Of a stretch of DNA of 64,000 nt, positions 7,184-15,829 are shown one piece after another (position 1 is the stretch's first letter; each line of letters opens with the position of its first letter). The position numbers were made by a program, and so were the translations under genes. The stretch spans positions 806,001 through 870,000 of the forward strand of contig JAWKVZ010000001.1 in NCBI GenBank assembly GCA_041397725.1. Direction: 5' to 3'. This stretch comes from JAGRKR01 sp041397725 (lineage in GTDB: Bacteria; Pseudomonadota; Alphaproteobacteria; Rhizobiales; Hyphomicrobiaceae). The notes under the pieces were generated by a model. The model worked only from the letters and a program-made list of their open reading frames with translations, was not told the DNA's origin and searched no databases.

Positions 7184-7888
7184 TCAATTGCCCTGGCGCT
7201 CGACGCAGCCGCGCAGCGTCTCCATGCACTGGACGCAATAGTAGCCGCTGAGCCGCGTCAGCACGGCCTCGCGCTTCCAGGCGTTGATCTGGCGGTTGAC
7301 GTTCTCGCGGGCCGCACCGGACATGCGCCCGAGGTCCAACTGTGACAGGCGCTGTCGAATGAGCACCCGGCCGTCGGGCAGCGTCTCGCCGAAGCCCTCG
7401 GAAAGGCGCAGCAGCACGTGCGCCAGCCGGGCCTTGAGCGGCATCTGCTGCATGGAGTAGGCCTCGTTCGCCGCCCGCAGGCGCTGCGCCAGGACGGCCA
7501 GGAGATGGCGGTAGATCGAGGTATTGGCGTCGGCCAGCCGCTCGAAGTCCAGAACCCGGATATGGCCGAGACGGCTCGGCTTCAGCGCCTTGATCGTGGC
7601 GGAGCGGGGCTGGCGGTCGATCAACCCCATCTCACCGACGACGTCACCGGGACCGAGCACGGCGAGGAGGGTTTCGGGTCCGTCCTCACCGCCGATCGTG
7701 ACCTTGAGCGAGCCCTCGATGATGGCGTAGCAGCCATCGACGGCGTCCCCACGGCGAAACAGCATCTTGCCGCTGGTGACCACGACAGGGCGCACCACGG
7801 CAGCGAGATCGCTGATGGCTGCCTCGGGAAGCCCGCCAAAGAGCGCGCTCTCACTCAGCACGGATCTGTAGTCGAACCGTTTTCGCAT
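7184..7888 (-). CDS. Crp/Fnr family transcriptional regulator
   Basis: A 234-residue regulator. Residues 10-120 form the cyclic-nucleotide-binding-like beta barrel (GKMLFRRGDAVDGCYAIIEG, GPGDVVGEMGLIDRQPRSATI), followed by the dimerisation helix and a C-terminal winged helix (LSQLDLGRMSGAARENVNRQI). The GEMGLIDRQPRSAT segment resembles cAMP-binding members, and there is no N-terminal cysteine cluster as in FNR, so oxygen sensing through an iron-sulfur cluster is unlikely. The start at 7888 removes an arginine-rich leader with no homology. The C-terminus has a CVQCMETLRGC run, unusual but too short to interpret. Confidence 0.9.
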   Translation of the reverse strand: MRKRFDYRSVLSESALFGGLPEAAISDLAAVVRPVVVTSGKMLFRRGDAVDGCYAIIEGSLKVTIGGEDGPETLLAVLGPGDVVGEMGLIDRQPRSATIKALKPSRLGHIRVLDFERLADANTSIYRHLLAVLAQRLRAANEAYSMQQMPLKARLAHVLLRLSEGFGETLPDGRVLIRQRLSQLDLGRMSGAARENVNRQINAWKREAVLTRLSGYYCVQCMETLRGCVERQGN

Positions 7889-8029
7889 GATCGATGTGGT
7901 GAACGGGCCAACACGACGGCCGACGCGAGCCGTGACCGGAGCGCGTCGGAGCACTGGCGAGCCTAGCACGCCATGGCGCGCGCGCGCCACGGGCATTGCC
8001 CGGCGCGCGTCATGAGGCGGCCGACGGCC

Positions 8030-8464
8030 TTACCTGTTGTTGTGCTTGTCGCTTCGGGCGTCGGACGGTGGCCGTGCCTCGGGAGCGTACGGCGTCACAG
8101 TCGACGGGCGTGGCTCGGGCCTGCTGCCGGAGGCCATCTCGCAGCGGCAATAGACGTAACCCTTGCCCGCTTCGCTGCCAGGGCCGAAGGGCAGGCGCCA
8201 GTAGACGTGACGACCGTCGTGCTCGACCTGATGAACCCGCCAATCACTGTCGGTGCAGTACCGGCGTTGCTCAAGCACCAGGGGCTTGTCGCGCGTGTGG
8301 CGGAGAAACTCCATGGTATCGGCGCGGCAATAGGTCAGCGGCGTCGTCGAGACACCGGGGATGGGCGTGCGGCCCTCACGCGCCTGCGCAACCGTGGCAG
8401 AGAGCAAGACCGTACCGGACACCAGAACCGTACCCAGGACAAACTGAACAAGCCGGCCGAACAT
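8030..8464 (-). CDS. Secreted hypothetical protein
   Basis: A 144-residue exported protein that I do not recognise. Signal peptide residues 1-28 (MFGRLVQFVLGTVLVSGTVL, cut near VAQA-RE). The mature part has cysteines in LTYCRADTMEFL, RRYCTDSDW and the YVYCRCEM run, with a Pro/Ser-rich hydrophilic tail. GGAGG precedes the start at 8464; the upstream in-frame ATG at 8482 overlaps this ribosome site and is not preferred. It is the last gene before the L,D-transpeptidase on the same strand, 230 bp apart, so it may be an envelope protein. Confidence 0.75.
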   Translation of the reverse strand: MFGRLVQFVLGTVLVSGTVLLSATVAQAREGRTPIPGVSTTPLTYCRADTMEFLRHTRDKPLVLEQRRYCTDSDWRVHQVEHDGRHVYWRLPFGPGSEAGKGYVYCRCEMASGSRPEPRPSTVTPYAPEARPPSDARSDKHNNR

Positions 8465-8694
8465 GATGTCTCTTCCTCCCATGGAACCGGCGCAGCCTCG
8501 GGTGCGATCGCACGGGATGGTCGGGCGCTTATGCCCATACCGCGATCGTGAGCGTACCCGACCCCTTTGATTTATTATCCGTGTCGTGCCCTCGATGAGC
8601 CCGCGCAGGCGCAGTCATCAAGCGCGCCGACACTCTAGCCTGTTCGCCAGGTGCGCGCCACATGGACGGGTTCGGGGACGTCTCGCCTTACGCC

Positions 8695-10119
8695 TCAGGG
8701 CGCAATGCCGTCGCCGCTGCCGGTCGGACGCTCGTAGCCGGCGAGAAGGTCCTTGACGCCGTCGCGGCCATAGATGTCGGCCCTGAAGTCGACGCTGCCG
8801 TCCCTGTTCGCCCAGGCTGTAAGATACGTGAAATAGACAGGTATGGGCTGCGCCAGCTTGACGTCTTGGGCCTCGCCGGTGGCCAGAACCTGATCGACGG
8901 TGCGCGGATCATCCCAGCCCGACTCGCCGCTGAGGATCCATTTCACGAGATCGAACACGCCCTCGACACGCACGCAGCCTGCGCTGAACGCCCGCCCGCG
9001 CTGTCCGAACAGCGTCTTCAGCGGCGTATCGTGCATATAGACGATGTGCTCGTTGGGCATGTCGATGCGCACGAGGCCGAGCGCATTCCAGCGCCCGGGC
9101 TCCTGACGGAACTTGAGTGCCTTGGCGTCGGGATGCGACCAGTCGACCGAGCGCGCGTCGATCTCCTCGCCGCCCCAGGCCCTGAGCACACGGATATGCT
9201 CGCGCTCGAGATACTCCGGGTCCTTCTTGAGGCGCGGAATGAGATCGAGGTGCGCGACGCTGTCGGGCACGCGCCAGTAGGGGAAGAAGTTGACGCCCCT
9301 GATCGTCACAATGATGGAGGGAGTCTGGCGATCCGGCTTGCCGACGATGACGCGATGACGGAGCTGCACCGCGCCGCCGGTCACCGCCTCGAGCTGGAAG
9401 GCGGGGATATTGACGAGGACATAGCGCGGCTCCTGCGGACGCGCCATGAGCTCGCGCAGTCGCACGAGGTTGACGCGGATCTGCGCCAGACGATTGGTCG
9501 CCGAGACGTTCAGCGACGCCAGCGTGACGCGATCGATGCGCCCGGTGGCGCGCAGGCCGTAACGGGACTGGAAGCGCATGATGGCGGCGCGCAGCCCACC
9601 GTCGAAGGCCGTCGAGACCTGCCCATCGCGCGGAACCGGAAGAAAGCCCTCGCGAATGAGGCGGGAGCGCACGAACGCCACGCGCCCCTCGATATCGCCC
9701 TCACGCAGCATGGGGCCGGCCGGGATCGGCCGCCAGCCGCCGGCCGCGACGATCTGCTGATAGCGGCTCGCGGCGCGCTCCATCAACTCCAGCATCTCGG
9801 CGCTGCGGAACGGCATGGGATCGGTGCGCAGATCGCTGGCGTCGCGCGCCCTCTGGCCATCGGGCTCCCGCGCACGTGGGGCACGCTCGGTCTCGCGAGG
9901 CGCACTGAAGCCGGGCAAGGTCTCCCACCAGCGCGCACGTTGCGCCTGCGCATCCTGCGCCGCGCCCACGGACGTCAGGATCGTCACGGCGCCCAGCGCG
10001 CCAGCCCAGGCACCGCTCAGCCAGCGGCGGCGAGACGGCGAATGCCGCGCCTCACCCGCTCCCGGCGTGCGAGGTTCAGTGTGCCTCATGATCATTCGTT
10101 CGGCTCCTTTGGAGCTCAT
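8695..10119 (-). CDS. L,D-transpeptidase (YkuD/YcbB type)
   Basis: A 474-residue periplasmic enzyme that makes 3-3 peptidoglycan cross-links or anchors proteins to peptidoglycan. An arginine-containing N-terminus (SPSRRRWLSGAWAGALGAVT) suggests Tat export. Residues about 150-215 carry a peptidoglycan-binding domain (MRFQSRYGLRATGRIDRVTL), and the YkuD domain follows with IVYMHDTP and the catalytic FSAGCVRV motif containing the nucleophilic cysteine. Size and order match the LdtD/YcbB family. It appears to be monocistronic; the 337-bp region upstream separates it from the CaiB gene. Confidence 0.92.
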   Translation of the reverse strand: MSSKGAERMIMRHTEPRTPGAGEARHSPSRRRWLSGAWAGALGAVTILTSVGAAQDAQAQRARWWETLPGFSAPRETERAPRAREPDGQRARDASDLRTDPMPFRSAEMLELMERAASRYQQIVAAGGWRPIPAGPMLREGDIEGRVAFVRSRLIREGFLPVPRDGQVSTAFDGGLRAAIMRFQSRYGLRATGRIDRVTLASLNVSATNRLAQIRVNLVRLRELMARPQEPRYVLVNIPAFQLEAVTGGAVQLRHRVIVGKPDRQTPSIIVTIRGVNFFPYWRVPDSVAHLDLIPRLKKDPEYLEREHIRVLRAWGGEEIDARSVDWSHPDAKALKFRQEPGRWNALGLVRIDMPNEHIVYMHDTPLKTLFGQRGRAFSAGCVRVEGVFDLVKWILSGESGWDDPRTVDQVLATGEAQDVKLAQPIPVYFTYLTAWANRDGSVDFRADIYGRDGVKDLLAGYERPTGSGDGIAP

Positions 10120-10456
10120 CTCACGCCTTGGTCATCCACTCGATATGTCGAGCTGCCCACCCGTCAGCGCACGCCTGTCTATGGCGCAGCTTACCGAATA
10201 CCGCAAGTCACAGAGCAGTCAAACACCGTGATGTGTGTTTCGCGGCGGTGACGCATCCCGTTGGATATTCGTGCAGATTTGGCAAACCCGCGCGTCTCCA
10301 TGAAGCAAGACTCCATGGCAGAGATGCGGCAGGCCCCACGCCGGCAGGCGCCTTCACGCAACCGAAGCCGGCGCCCGCCCGCGCGGCCATGTCCGTTGAC
10401 GCCAAAGGGCCGCCGCCGCTAGGAAGTGGTCCAGACAATATCCTGGAGGTTCGCCC
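10120..10456. other. 337-bp divergent intergenic region
   Basis: This lies between the L,D-transpeptidase (minus) and the CoA-transferase (plus). I see no gene. There is a short palindrome CTCGA-tatg-TCGAG at 10139-10152 and a good ribosome site (GGAGG) near 10445. No convincing promoter can be assigned. Confidence 0.5.
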
Positions 10457-11644
10457 ATGCTGCCGCTCGAAGGCGTTCGCGTGCTCTCGGTGGAGCAGTA
10501 TGGCGCAGGGCCTGCCGGCACCATGTTCCTCGCCGACATCGGCGCCGACGTGATCAAGATCGAGAACCGCGCCGAGGGTGGCGACATGTCGCGGCGTGTC
10601 GGCCCGTTCTTCCTGGGCGAGAACGACTCCCACTTCTTCCAGTCGTGGAACCGCAACAAGCGCAGCCTGACGCTCGATCTGAAGACCGCCGAGGGCCAGG
10701 CCGTGCTGCACGATCTCGTTCGCTCCGCCGATGCGGTCTTTCACAACCTCAAGGGCGACAAGCCGGCCAAGCTCGGCCTCACCTACGCGCAACTCGCCCC
10801 CTTCAACCCGCGCATCGTGTGCACGCACCTGACCGCCTATGGCCGCACCGGCTCGCGGGCAAGCTGGCCCGGCTTCGACTATCTGATGCAGGCGGAGGCC
10901 GGCTATCTCTCGCTGACCGGCGAGCCCGATGGCCCGCCCTCGCGCTGCGGCCTCTCCATCATCGACCTGATGACGGGGCTGACGGCCGCCTTCGCCACGA
11001 CCTCGGCGATCATCGGCGCGCGGGCGACAGGCCAGGGGCGCGACATCGACACCTCGCTGTTCGATCTGGCGCTCAGCAACGTGTCGTACCTCGCCACCTG
11101 GTATCTCAACGAGGGCTATGTGCAGGGTCGCGTGGCGCGCTCCGGCCATCCGTCGCTGGTGCCGAGCCAGCTCTACCGCACGCGCGACGGCTGGATCTTC
11201 ATCATGTGCAACAAGGAGAGCTTCTGGCCCGTGCTGGCGCGCTCGCTCGGCCACCCCGAATGGATCGACGACCCCGCTTTCGCCACGGCGAAGGCCCGGC
11301 TCGAGAACCGCGACCGCATCACCGGCATGCTCGACGGCATCCTCACGACGCGCACGACCGCCGAATGGCTCGAGCATTTCGCCGGCGAGGTGCCGGCTGC
11401 CCCCGTCCATGACGTGGCGGCGGCCCTGGACAACCCCTTCGTGGTCGACGAAGGCCGGCTCATGAGTTTCGACCATCCCCAGCGGGCGAATTTCCGCACC
11501 GTCCGCGGACCCGTGCAGTGCCCAGGCGAGACGATGCCGGCGCGCCCTGCGCCCGCTCTCGGCGCCGACACCGAGGAAATCCTCGCCGAGGCAGGCTACG
11601 ATGCGGCGCGCATCGCCGCCCTCAAGGCCGACGGCATCATCTGA
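10457..11644 (+). CDS. CaiB/BaiF family (class III) CoA-transferase
   Basis: A 395-residue class III CoA-transferase, which moves CoA from a donor acyl-CoA to a carboxylic acid. Hallmarks: LPLEGVRVLSVEQYGAGPAG start, KIENRAEGGD, the SWNRNKRSLTLDLKTAEG block, THLTAYGRTG, and the GRDIDTSLFDLALS segment that holds the catalytic aspartate. TGGAGG lies a few bases upstream. A MaoC-like hydratase follows 11 bp downstream, so the pair probably activates an acid and then hydrates the enoyl-CoA. Substrates are not predictable from sequence alone. Confidence 0.93.
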   Translation: MLPLEGVRVLSVEQYGAGPAGTMFLADIGADVIKIENRAEGGDMSRRVGPFFLGENDSHFFQSWNRNKRSLTLDLKTAEGQAVLHDLVRSADAVFHNLKGDKPAKLGLTYAQLAPFNPRIVCTHLTAYGRTGSRASWPGFDYLMQAEAGYLSLTGEPDGPPSRCGLSIIDLMTGLTAAFATTSAIIGARATGQGRDIDTSLFDLALSNVSYLATWYLNEGYVQGRVARSGHPSLVPSQLYRTRDGWIFIMCNKESFWPVLARSLGHPEWIDDPAFATAKARLENRDRITGMLDGILTTRTTAEWLEHFAGEVPAAPVHDVAAALDNPFVVDEGRLMSFDHPQRANFRTVRGPVQCPGETMPARPAPALGADTEEILAEAGYDAARIAALKADGII

Positions 11645-11655
11645 AGGGAACCGCA

Positions 11656-12174
11656 ATGGTCAAGATCGTCAAGGAAGTCGGCCCCCGCCGCTATCGCGAA
11701 ACGTACGGCCGCGTCTACGAGGACTTCGAGATCGGAGACGTCTACGAGCACAGGCCGGGCCGCACCATCACCGAGGCGGACAACATCTGGTTCACCCTGC
11801 TCACGATGAACAAGCACCCGCTGCACTTCGACAACGCCTACGCCGCGAAGAGCGAGTTCCAGCGCCCGCTCGTCAACAGCGCGCTGACGCTCGCCATCGT
11901 CACGGGCATGAGCGTTTCCGACGTGTCGCAGCAGGCCATCGGCAATCTCGGCTGGAACGACATCCGCCTGACCTCGCCCGTATTCGTCGGCGACACGATC
12001 TATGCCGAGAGCGAGGTCATCGCCAAGCGCGAGAGCGCCAAGCGGCCGACGCAGGGCATCGTCACCGTGAGGACCACCGGCAAGAAGGACTGCGGCACGG
12101 TCTTCATGACCTTCGAGAGGACGGTGCTGGTGCCGAAGCGCGGACATGGCGCAGACGACAAGGCCGGCTACTGA
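11656..12174 (+). CDS. MaoC family dehydratase
   Basis: A 172-residue hot-dog-fold protein of the MaoC (R-specific enoyl-CoA hydratase-like) family. YEDFEIGDVYEHRPGRTITEAD is the typical opening, and the catalytic Asp/His positions are represented by the MNKHPLHFDNAYA segment; the TSPVFVGDTIYAESEV strand is conserved. The start at 11656 is preferred because the upstream in-frame codons lie inside the CoA-transferase. It sits 11 bp after that gene. Homologues next to CaiB genes act in C5-dicarboxylate or branched acid breakdown (mesaconyl-CoA hydratase type), which is a possibility here. Confidence 0.9.
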   Translation: MVKIVKEVGPRRYRETYGRVYEDFEIGDVYEHRPGRTITEADNIWFTLLTMNKHPLHFDNAYAAKSEFQRPLVNSALTLAIVTGMSVSDVSQQAIGNLGWNDIRLTSPVFVGDTIYAESEVIAKRESAKRPTQGIVTVRTTGKKDCGTVFMTFERTVLVPKRGHGADDKAGY

Positions 12175-12204
12175 AGCCTTGGGCGCCCGGGCTCGCGCCA
12201 CCCC

Positions 12205-13578
12205 CTACTCCGCGGCCTGCTGGGCGGGGAACGGGCCAGTGGCGCCGATGCCGACGTCGCGCGGGGCGCTGCCGGCGCGCTTGTGCGCCTCCTTGAGCGA
12301 GCGCTTGAGCTCCTTGAAGTAGGGGATGTGCTCCAGCTCGATGCCATGCCGGGGCGTATCCTTGAAGTACTTCCGCACCCACGCCTTGCGCGCCTCGATC
12401 TCGGCGTGCATCTCGGCCTCGCTCGGTAGCCTGGCCCGGCCGAGCTCGAACTCGCGCAGCCAGCGCACCTGACCTTCGCAGATCCAGTTGAGGGCGGTGT
12501 CGGAGTTGAAGAAGGCGAGGAAATACAGCCCGCGCCACTTCGGCGGCACGATGCGCATGAAGAGATCGATGGTGTTGTCCTCGACCTTCACGACCTCCGG
12601 CTTGATGAAATCGAGATCGATCTCGTAGCCGGTAGCGGCGATGAGCGTATCGAAGTCCTCGCTGCTCCCATCCGAGAAGGTGATCGTCGTGCCGTCGATC
12701 CGCTCGATGCCGGCCTTCACGATCACGCGCCGGTACTGGATGTGGTTGACGATGTTGGCGTTGGAGGTGGCGTGCACCTTCTTCGAGGTCGGCGGGAACC
12801 CCAGGTCCGACATGCGCCCCTGCACGATATAGACGAGGCTCTTCACCACGCGCCGGCGCACCCAATCGGGCACCCACGGCTTGTAGAACGGCTTGACCAC
12901 GTCCCAGAACGGCCGGCCGAAGACGAGCTTCGGAATGATGACCGCGGTCGAACGGGCCACCATGACGCAGCGCTCGGTGGTCGTGGCGAGATCGCTGGCG
13001 ATGTCGAGGGCGCTGTTGCCGACACCGACGATGCAGACGCGCTTGCCGACGAAGGCGGCGGGGTCCTTGTAGTGGTGCGAGTGCAGGTACTCGCCCTTGA
13101 AGCCGTCGCGGAACAGGCCGACTTCGAGCGGCCGCGTCAGATGCCCGCTGGCGACGATGACCGAGTCGTGCTCGAAGACCTGGCCGTCCGTCGTCGCGAG
13201 TTGCCAGCGCGGCTGCGTCGGCGAATAGCCGGGATGCGGGCGCAGGTCGGCGATTTCGGTCTTGAAGCGCACCTTGTCGAGCAGGCCGTAGCGGCGGGCA
13301 TAGCCTTCGAGATAGCGCGCCATGTCCCAGTGATCGGGGAAGGCCTGGACACCGGACTCGAAGCGATGGTCGGTGAAGTTGGTCAGATCGCGCGCGGTGT
13401 TGATGTGCAGCGTCTTGTAGGCGGACGAGCGCTGGTTGTCGTTGTTGTAGACCCACATGCCGCCGACGCGGCTGCCGATCTCGTAGAGCGTGACGTCGAA
13501 GCCCGCCTCGAGCATGTGCTTGGCTCCGCACAGGCCCGCCGCACCGGCGCCGATGATGCCGATACTCTTCGCTGCCAT
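12205..13578 (-). CDS. Flavin-containing monooxygenase (FMO/BVMO-like)
   Basis: A 457-residue FAD/NADPH monooxygenase. The FAD loop is IGIIGAGAAGLCGAKHML, the FMO fingerprint FxGxxxHxxxY is present as FKGEYLHSHHY, and the NADPH loop CIVGVGNSALDIASDL follows directly. A late ATGY motif (LIAATGYEIDL) completes the family pattern. It would add one oxygen atom to a soft nucleophile or ketone. The ribosome site GGGAGG precedes the ATG at 13578. It is the last gene of a five-gene minus-strand operon and lies only 13 bp from the acyl-CoA synthetase stop. Confidence 0.92.
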   Translation of the reverse strand: MAAKSIGIIGAGAAGLCGAKHMLEAGFDVTLYEIGSRVGGMWVYNNDNQRSSAYKTLHINTARDLTNFTDHRFESGVQAFPDHWDMARYLEGYARRYGLLDKVRFKTEIADLRPHPGYSPTQPRWQLATTDGQVFEHDSVIVASGHLTRPLEVGLFRDGFKGEYLHSHHYKDPAAFVGKRVCIVGVGNSALDIASDLATTTERCVMVARSTAVIIPKLVFGRPFWDVVKPFYKPWVPDWVRRRVVKSLVYIVQGRMSDLGFPPTSKKVHATSNANIVNHIQYRRVIVKAGIERIDGTTITFSDGSSEDFDTLIAATGYEIDLDFIKPEVVKVEDNTIDLFMRIVPPKWRGLYFLAFFNSDTALNWICEGQVRWLREFELGRARLPSEAEMHAEIEARKAWVRKYFKDTPRHGIELEHIPYFKELKRSLKEAHKRAGSAPRDVGIGATGPFPAQQAAE

Positions 13579-13591
13579 TGTCCGCCTCCCC

Positions 13592-15820
13592 TCAGGTCTC
13601 CGCCCGCAGCTCGCGTACATCCGGCGACGATGCCAGCATCGCCGCCTCATGGCGCGCGAAATGGCCGAGCGCACGGGCCGCCGCCGCGAAATCGTCGAAG
13701 GTCGCGATACCCGCCGCCACGGCTCTCGTGCGGGCCGGCGCTCGCGCAGCCTCGATCTCCGCCGAGCCGTCAGCCCTCAGGACGAGCACGAGGTGCGGAC
13801 CATCCGGCCGCGCCTTGCGCGCCGCCGTCATGGCCGCCAGCGTGCGGCCGAGCATGTCGTGCTGGCGGTAACTCAGCACCACGGGCAGGTTGAGATGAAC
13901 CGCCACGGCGTCGACGCCGCCGTCCGCCGCCAGGGCCTCGAGCAGTGGACCCATGACCTCGCCATTGCTCTTCGACAGCACGTTGGCCGGGATGTCGATC
14001 GGGTTCTCGATGCTGGAGCCGTCGGTCAGGCCGAGGGACTCGAGCGTCACGCGCGTTTCCTCTCGCCACTCCGCCAGCGAGAATCCCTCACGCGCGAAAC
14101 AGTCCGCGCCCATGACGCTGGCGCCGCCACCGTTGCCGATGAGCACGAGCCGCCGCGTGGCCGACGTCGTCCGCCGCGTCAGGGTCTGCAGGCAGAGCAG
14201 AAGACCGATCATGTCTTCCACGGTATCGACGAGATGCGTGCCCGTCTGCTCGGCGACCGCGCGCCAGACGCGATCATCGGCGGCGAGCGAACCCGTGTGC
14301 GAGGCGGCGGCGCGCCCGCCCTCGGCGGTCCGCCCTCCCTTCATCAGCACCACCGGCTTGACGCCGCGGCACTCCGCCAGCAGGCGGAACAGCGTGCGGC
14401 CGTCGGCGATGTCCTCGAGATAGACGCCGATGACGCGCGTCCCGCTATCGTCGATGAAGTGCCGCAGCAGATCGATCGGCCCGACATCGGCGCCGTTACC
14501 GACGTTGACCACCGCCCGGAAGCGCAGGCCGCGCGTACCGCCCTGGCGGATGAGATCGACGGCGATGCCGCCCGACTGCGAGACGACGCCGATACAGCCC
14601 TCCTCGGCCGGCACCGGACGGGTCATGGTGATGCGTCCGCGCGGAGAATAGGTGCCGAGCGTGTTGGGACCGAGGAAGCGCACGCCACCCTTGCGCGCCG
14701 CCGCGACGAGCGCCATCTGCGCCTCCGCGCCGTCGCCCGTCTCCGCGAAGCCGCTGGTCATGATCTGCGCGAACGCCACGCGCCCGTTGGCGCCGGAGAG
14801 CAGGTCGGCAATCCCACGCCGCGGCACGGACACGTACGCGTAGTCGACGGGCGCGGGCGTATCCGCGAGCGTCGGATAGGCCTGGAGGCCCGCGACCCTC
14901 TTCGCCGTCGGGTGGATCGGGTAGATGGCGCCGGGAAAGCCGAGCGCCTTCAGGTTCTCGATGTAGCGGTTGCCCGCCCCGGCACCCGTCGTCGAGACGC
15001 CGGCAACCGCGACCGTGCGGGGCTCGAGCAGACGATCGAAGCTCGGCATCGCCGGTGGCGGCTCCACCGGCTCCTGGGCTTTGGCAGGAGTGGTGACGCG
15101 CGCCAGGACAATCCTGGCATCGGCCGCCACCGCCGCCTCGCTCGTCACCCGGAGCGGGTTGATGTCGAGCTCGGCGATCTCGCCCTGAAGCGTCATCAGC
15201 AGGCCGCGCTCGCCGCCGATGCAGACCAGCGCCCGGATCACCTCGTCCTCGCTGATGGGACGCGTGCCGCGCGCGCCCGAAAGCAGCGGATAGGCCTTGA
15301 GGCTGCGCAGCATGGTGCGCGCCTCGTCCGGCCCGATGGGGCAGACGCGGAGCGCGACGTCCGACAGCACTTCGGCAAAGATGCCGCCGAGCCCGACCAT
15401 GACCAGCGGTCCGAACTGGCGGTCGACCAGACCACCGATGATCAGCTCGTGGTCGGCCGGAACCATCTCCTCGATGAGATAGCCCTCGAGAGGCGGATAG
15501 GTCTCCGGCCAGCTCGATTCGATGGCCAGGACGGCGGCGCTGACGTCGCCCGCGTGGGTGATGCCGAGGCGGACGGCACCCACCTCGGATTTGTGCACCG
15601 GCGCGGTACACAGCGCCTTGACGACCAGCGGCGGCCTCAGCCCGGTCGCCTTGATCGCCCCCTCCGCGGCCCCGCTCGTGATGTCGGACCGCGGCACGCC
15701 CACGCCGAACAGGCCGAGCAGCGCCTTGGCGGCGTGCTCGTCGAGTCCGGTGGCGTTGTGGGCCCTGAGGCGCTCGATTGTCGCCTTGGTGCTGCGCAAC
15801 CGCTCCAGTCGATCCTGCAT
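13592..15820 (-). CDS. ADP-forming acyl-CoA synthetase (acetate-CoA ligase family), fused ATP-grasp first
   Basis: A 742-residue NDP-forming acyl-CoA synthetase with fused subunits. Residues 1-235 are the ATP-grasp (beta) part (PPLVVKALCTAPVHKSEVGA, ELDINPLRV); residues about 260-380 are the CoA-binding Rossmann domain (RTVAVAGVSTTGAGAGNRYI); the rest is the succinyl-CoA ligase-like part with GVVSQSGG and the AASHTGSLA motif, whose histidine is the likely phospho-carrier. The beta-before-alpha order is one of the known permutations. The enzyme would activate an organic acid with ATP, giving ADP. Neighbours 9-13 bp away on both sides show that it belongs to the carboxyltransferase operon. Confidence 0.92.
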   Translation of the reverse strand: MQDRLERLRSTKATIERLRAHNATGLDEHAAKALLGLFGVGVPRSDITSGAAEGAIKATGLRPPLVVKALCTAPVHKSEVGAVRLGITHAGDVSAAVLAIESSWPETYPPLEGYLIEEMVPADHELIIGGLVDRQFGPLVMVGLGGIFAEVLSDVALRVCPIGPDEARTMLRSLKAYPLLSGARGTRPISEDEVIRALVCIGGERGLLMTLQGEIAELDINPLRVTSEAAVAADARIVLARVTTPAKAQEPVEPPPAMPSFDRLLEPRTVAVAGVSTTGAGAGNRYIENLKALGFPGAIYPIHPTAKRVAGLQAYPTLADTPAPVDYAYVSVPRRGIADLLSGANGRVAFAQIMTSGFAETGDGAEAQMALVAAARKGGVRFLGPNTLGTYSPRGRITMTRPVPAEEGCIGVVSQSGGIAVDLIRQGGTRGLRFRAVVNVGNGADVGPIDLLRHFIDDSGTRVIGVYLEDIADGRTLFRLLAECRGVKPVVLMKGGRTAEGGRAAASHTGSLAADDRVWRAVAEQTGTHLVDTVEDMIGLLLCLQTLTRRTTSATRRLVLIGNGGGASVMGADCFAREGFSLAEWREETRVTLESLGLTDGSSIENPIDIPANVLSKSNGEVMGPLLEALAADGGVDAVAVHLNLPVVLSYRQHDMLGRTLAAMTAARKARPDGPHLVLVLRADGSAEIEAARAPARTRAVAAGIATFDDFAAAARALGHFARHEAAMLASSPDVRELRAET

Positions 15821-15829
15821 AAAGTGCCC

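Noticed and set aside
8662..10251. A plus-strand open frame of 529 codons over the L,D-transpeptidase
   Set aside because: The minus-strand protein has the YkuD active site; the plus frame is an antisense artefact.
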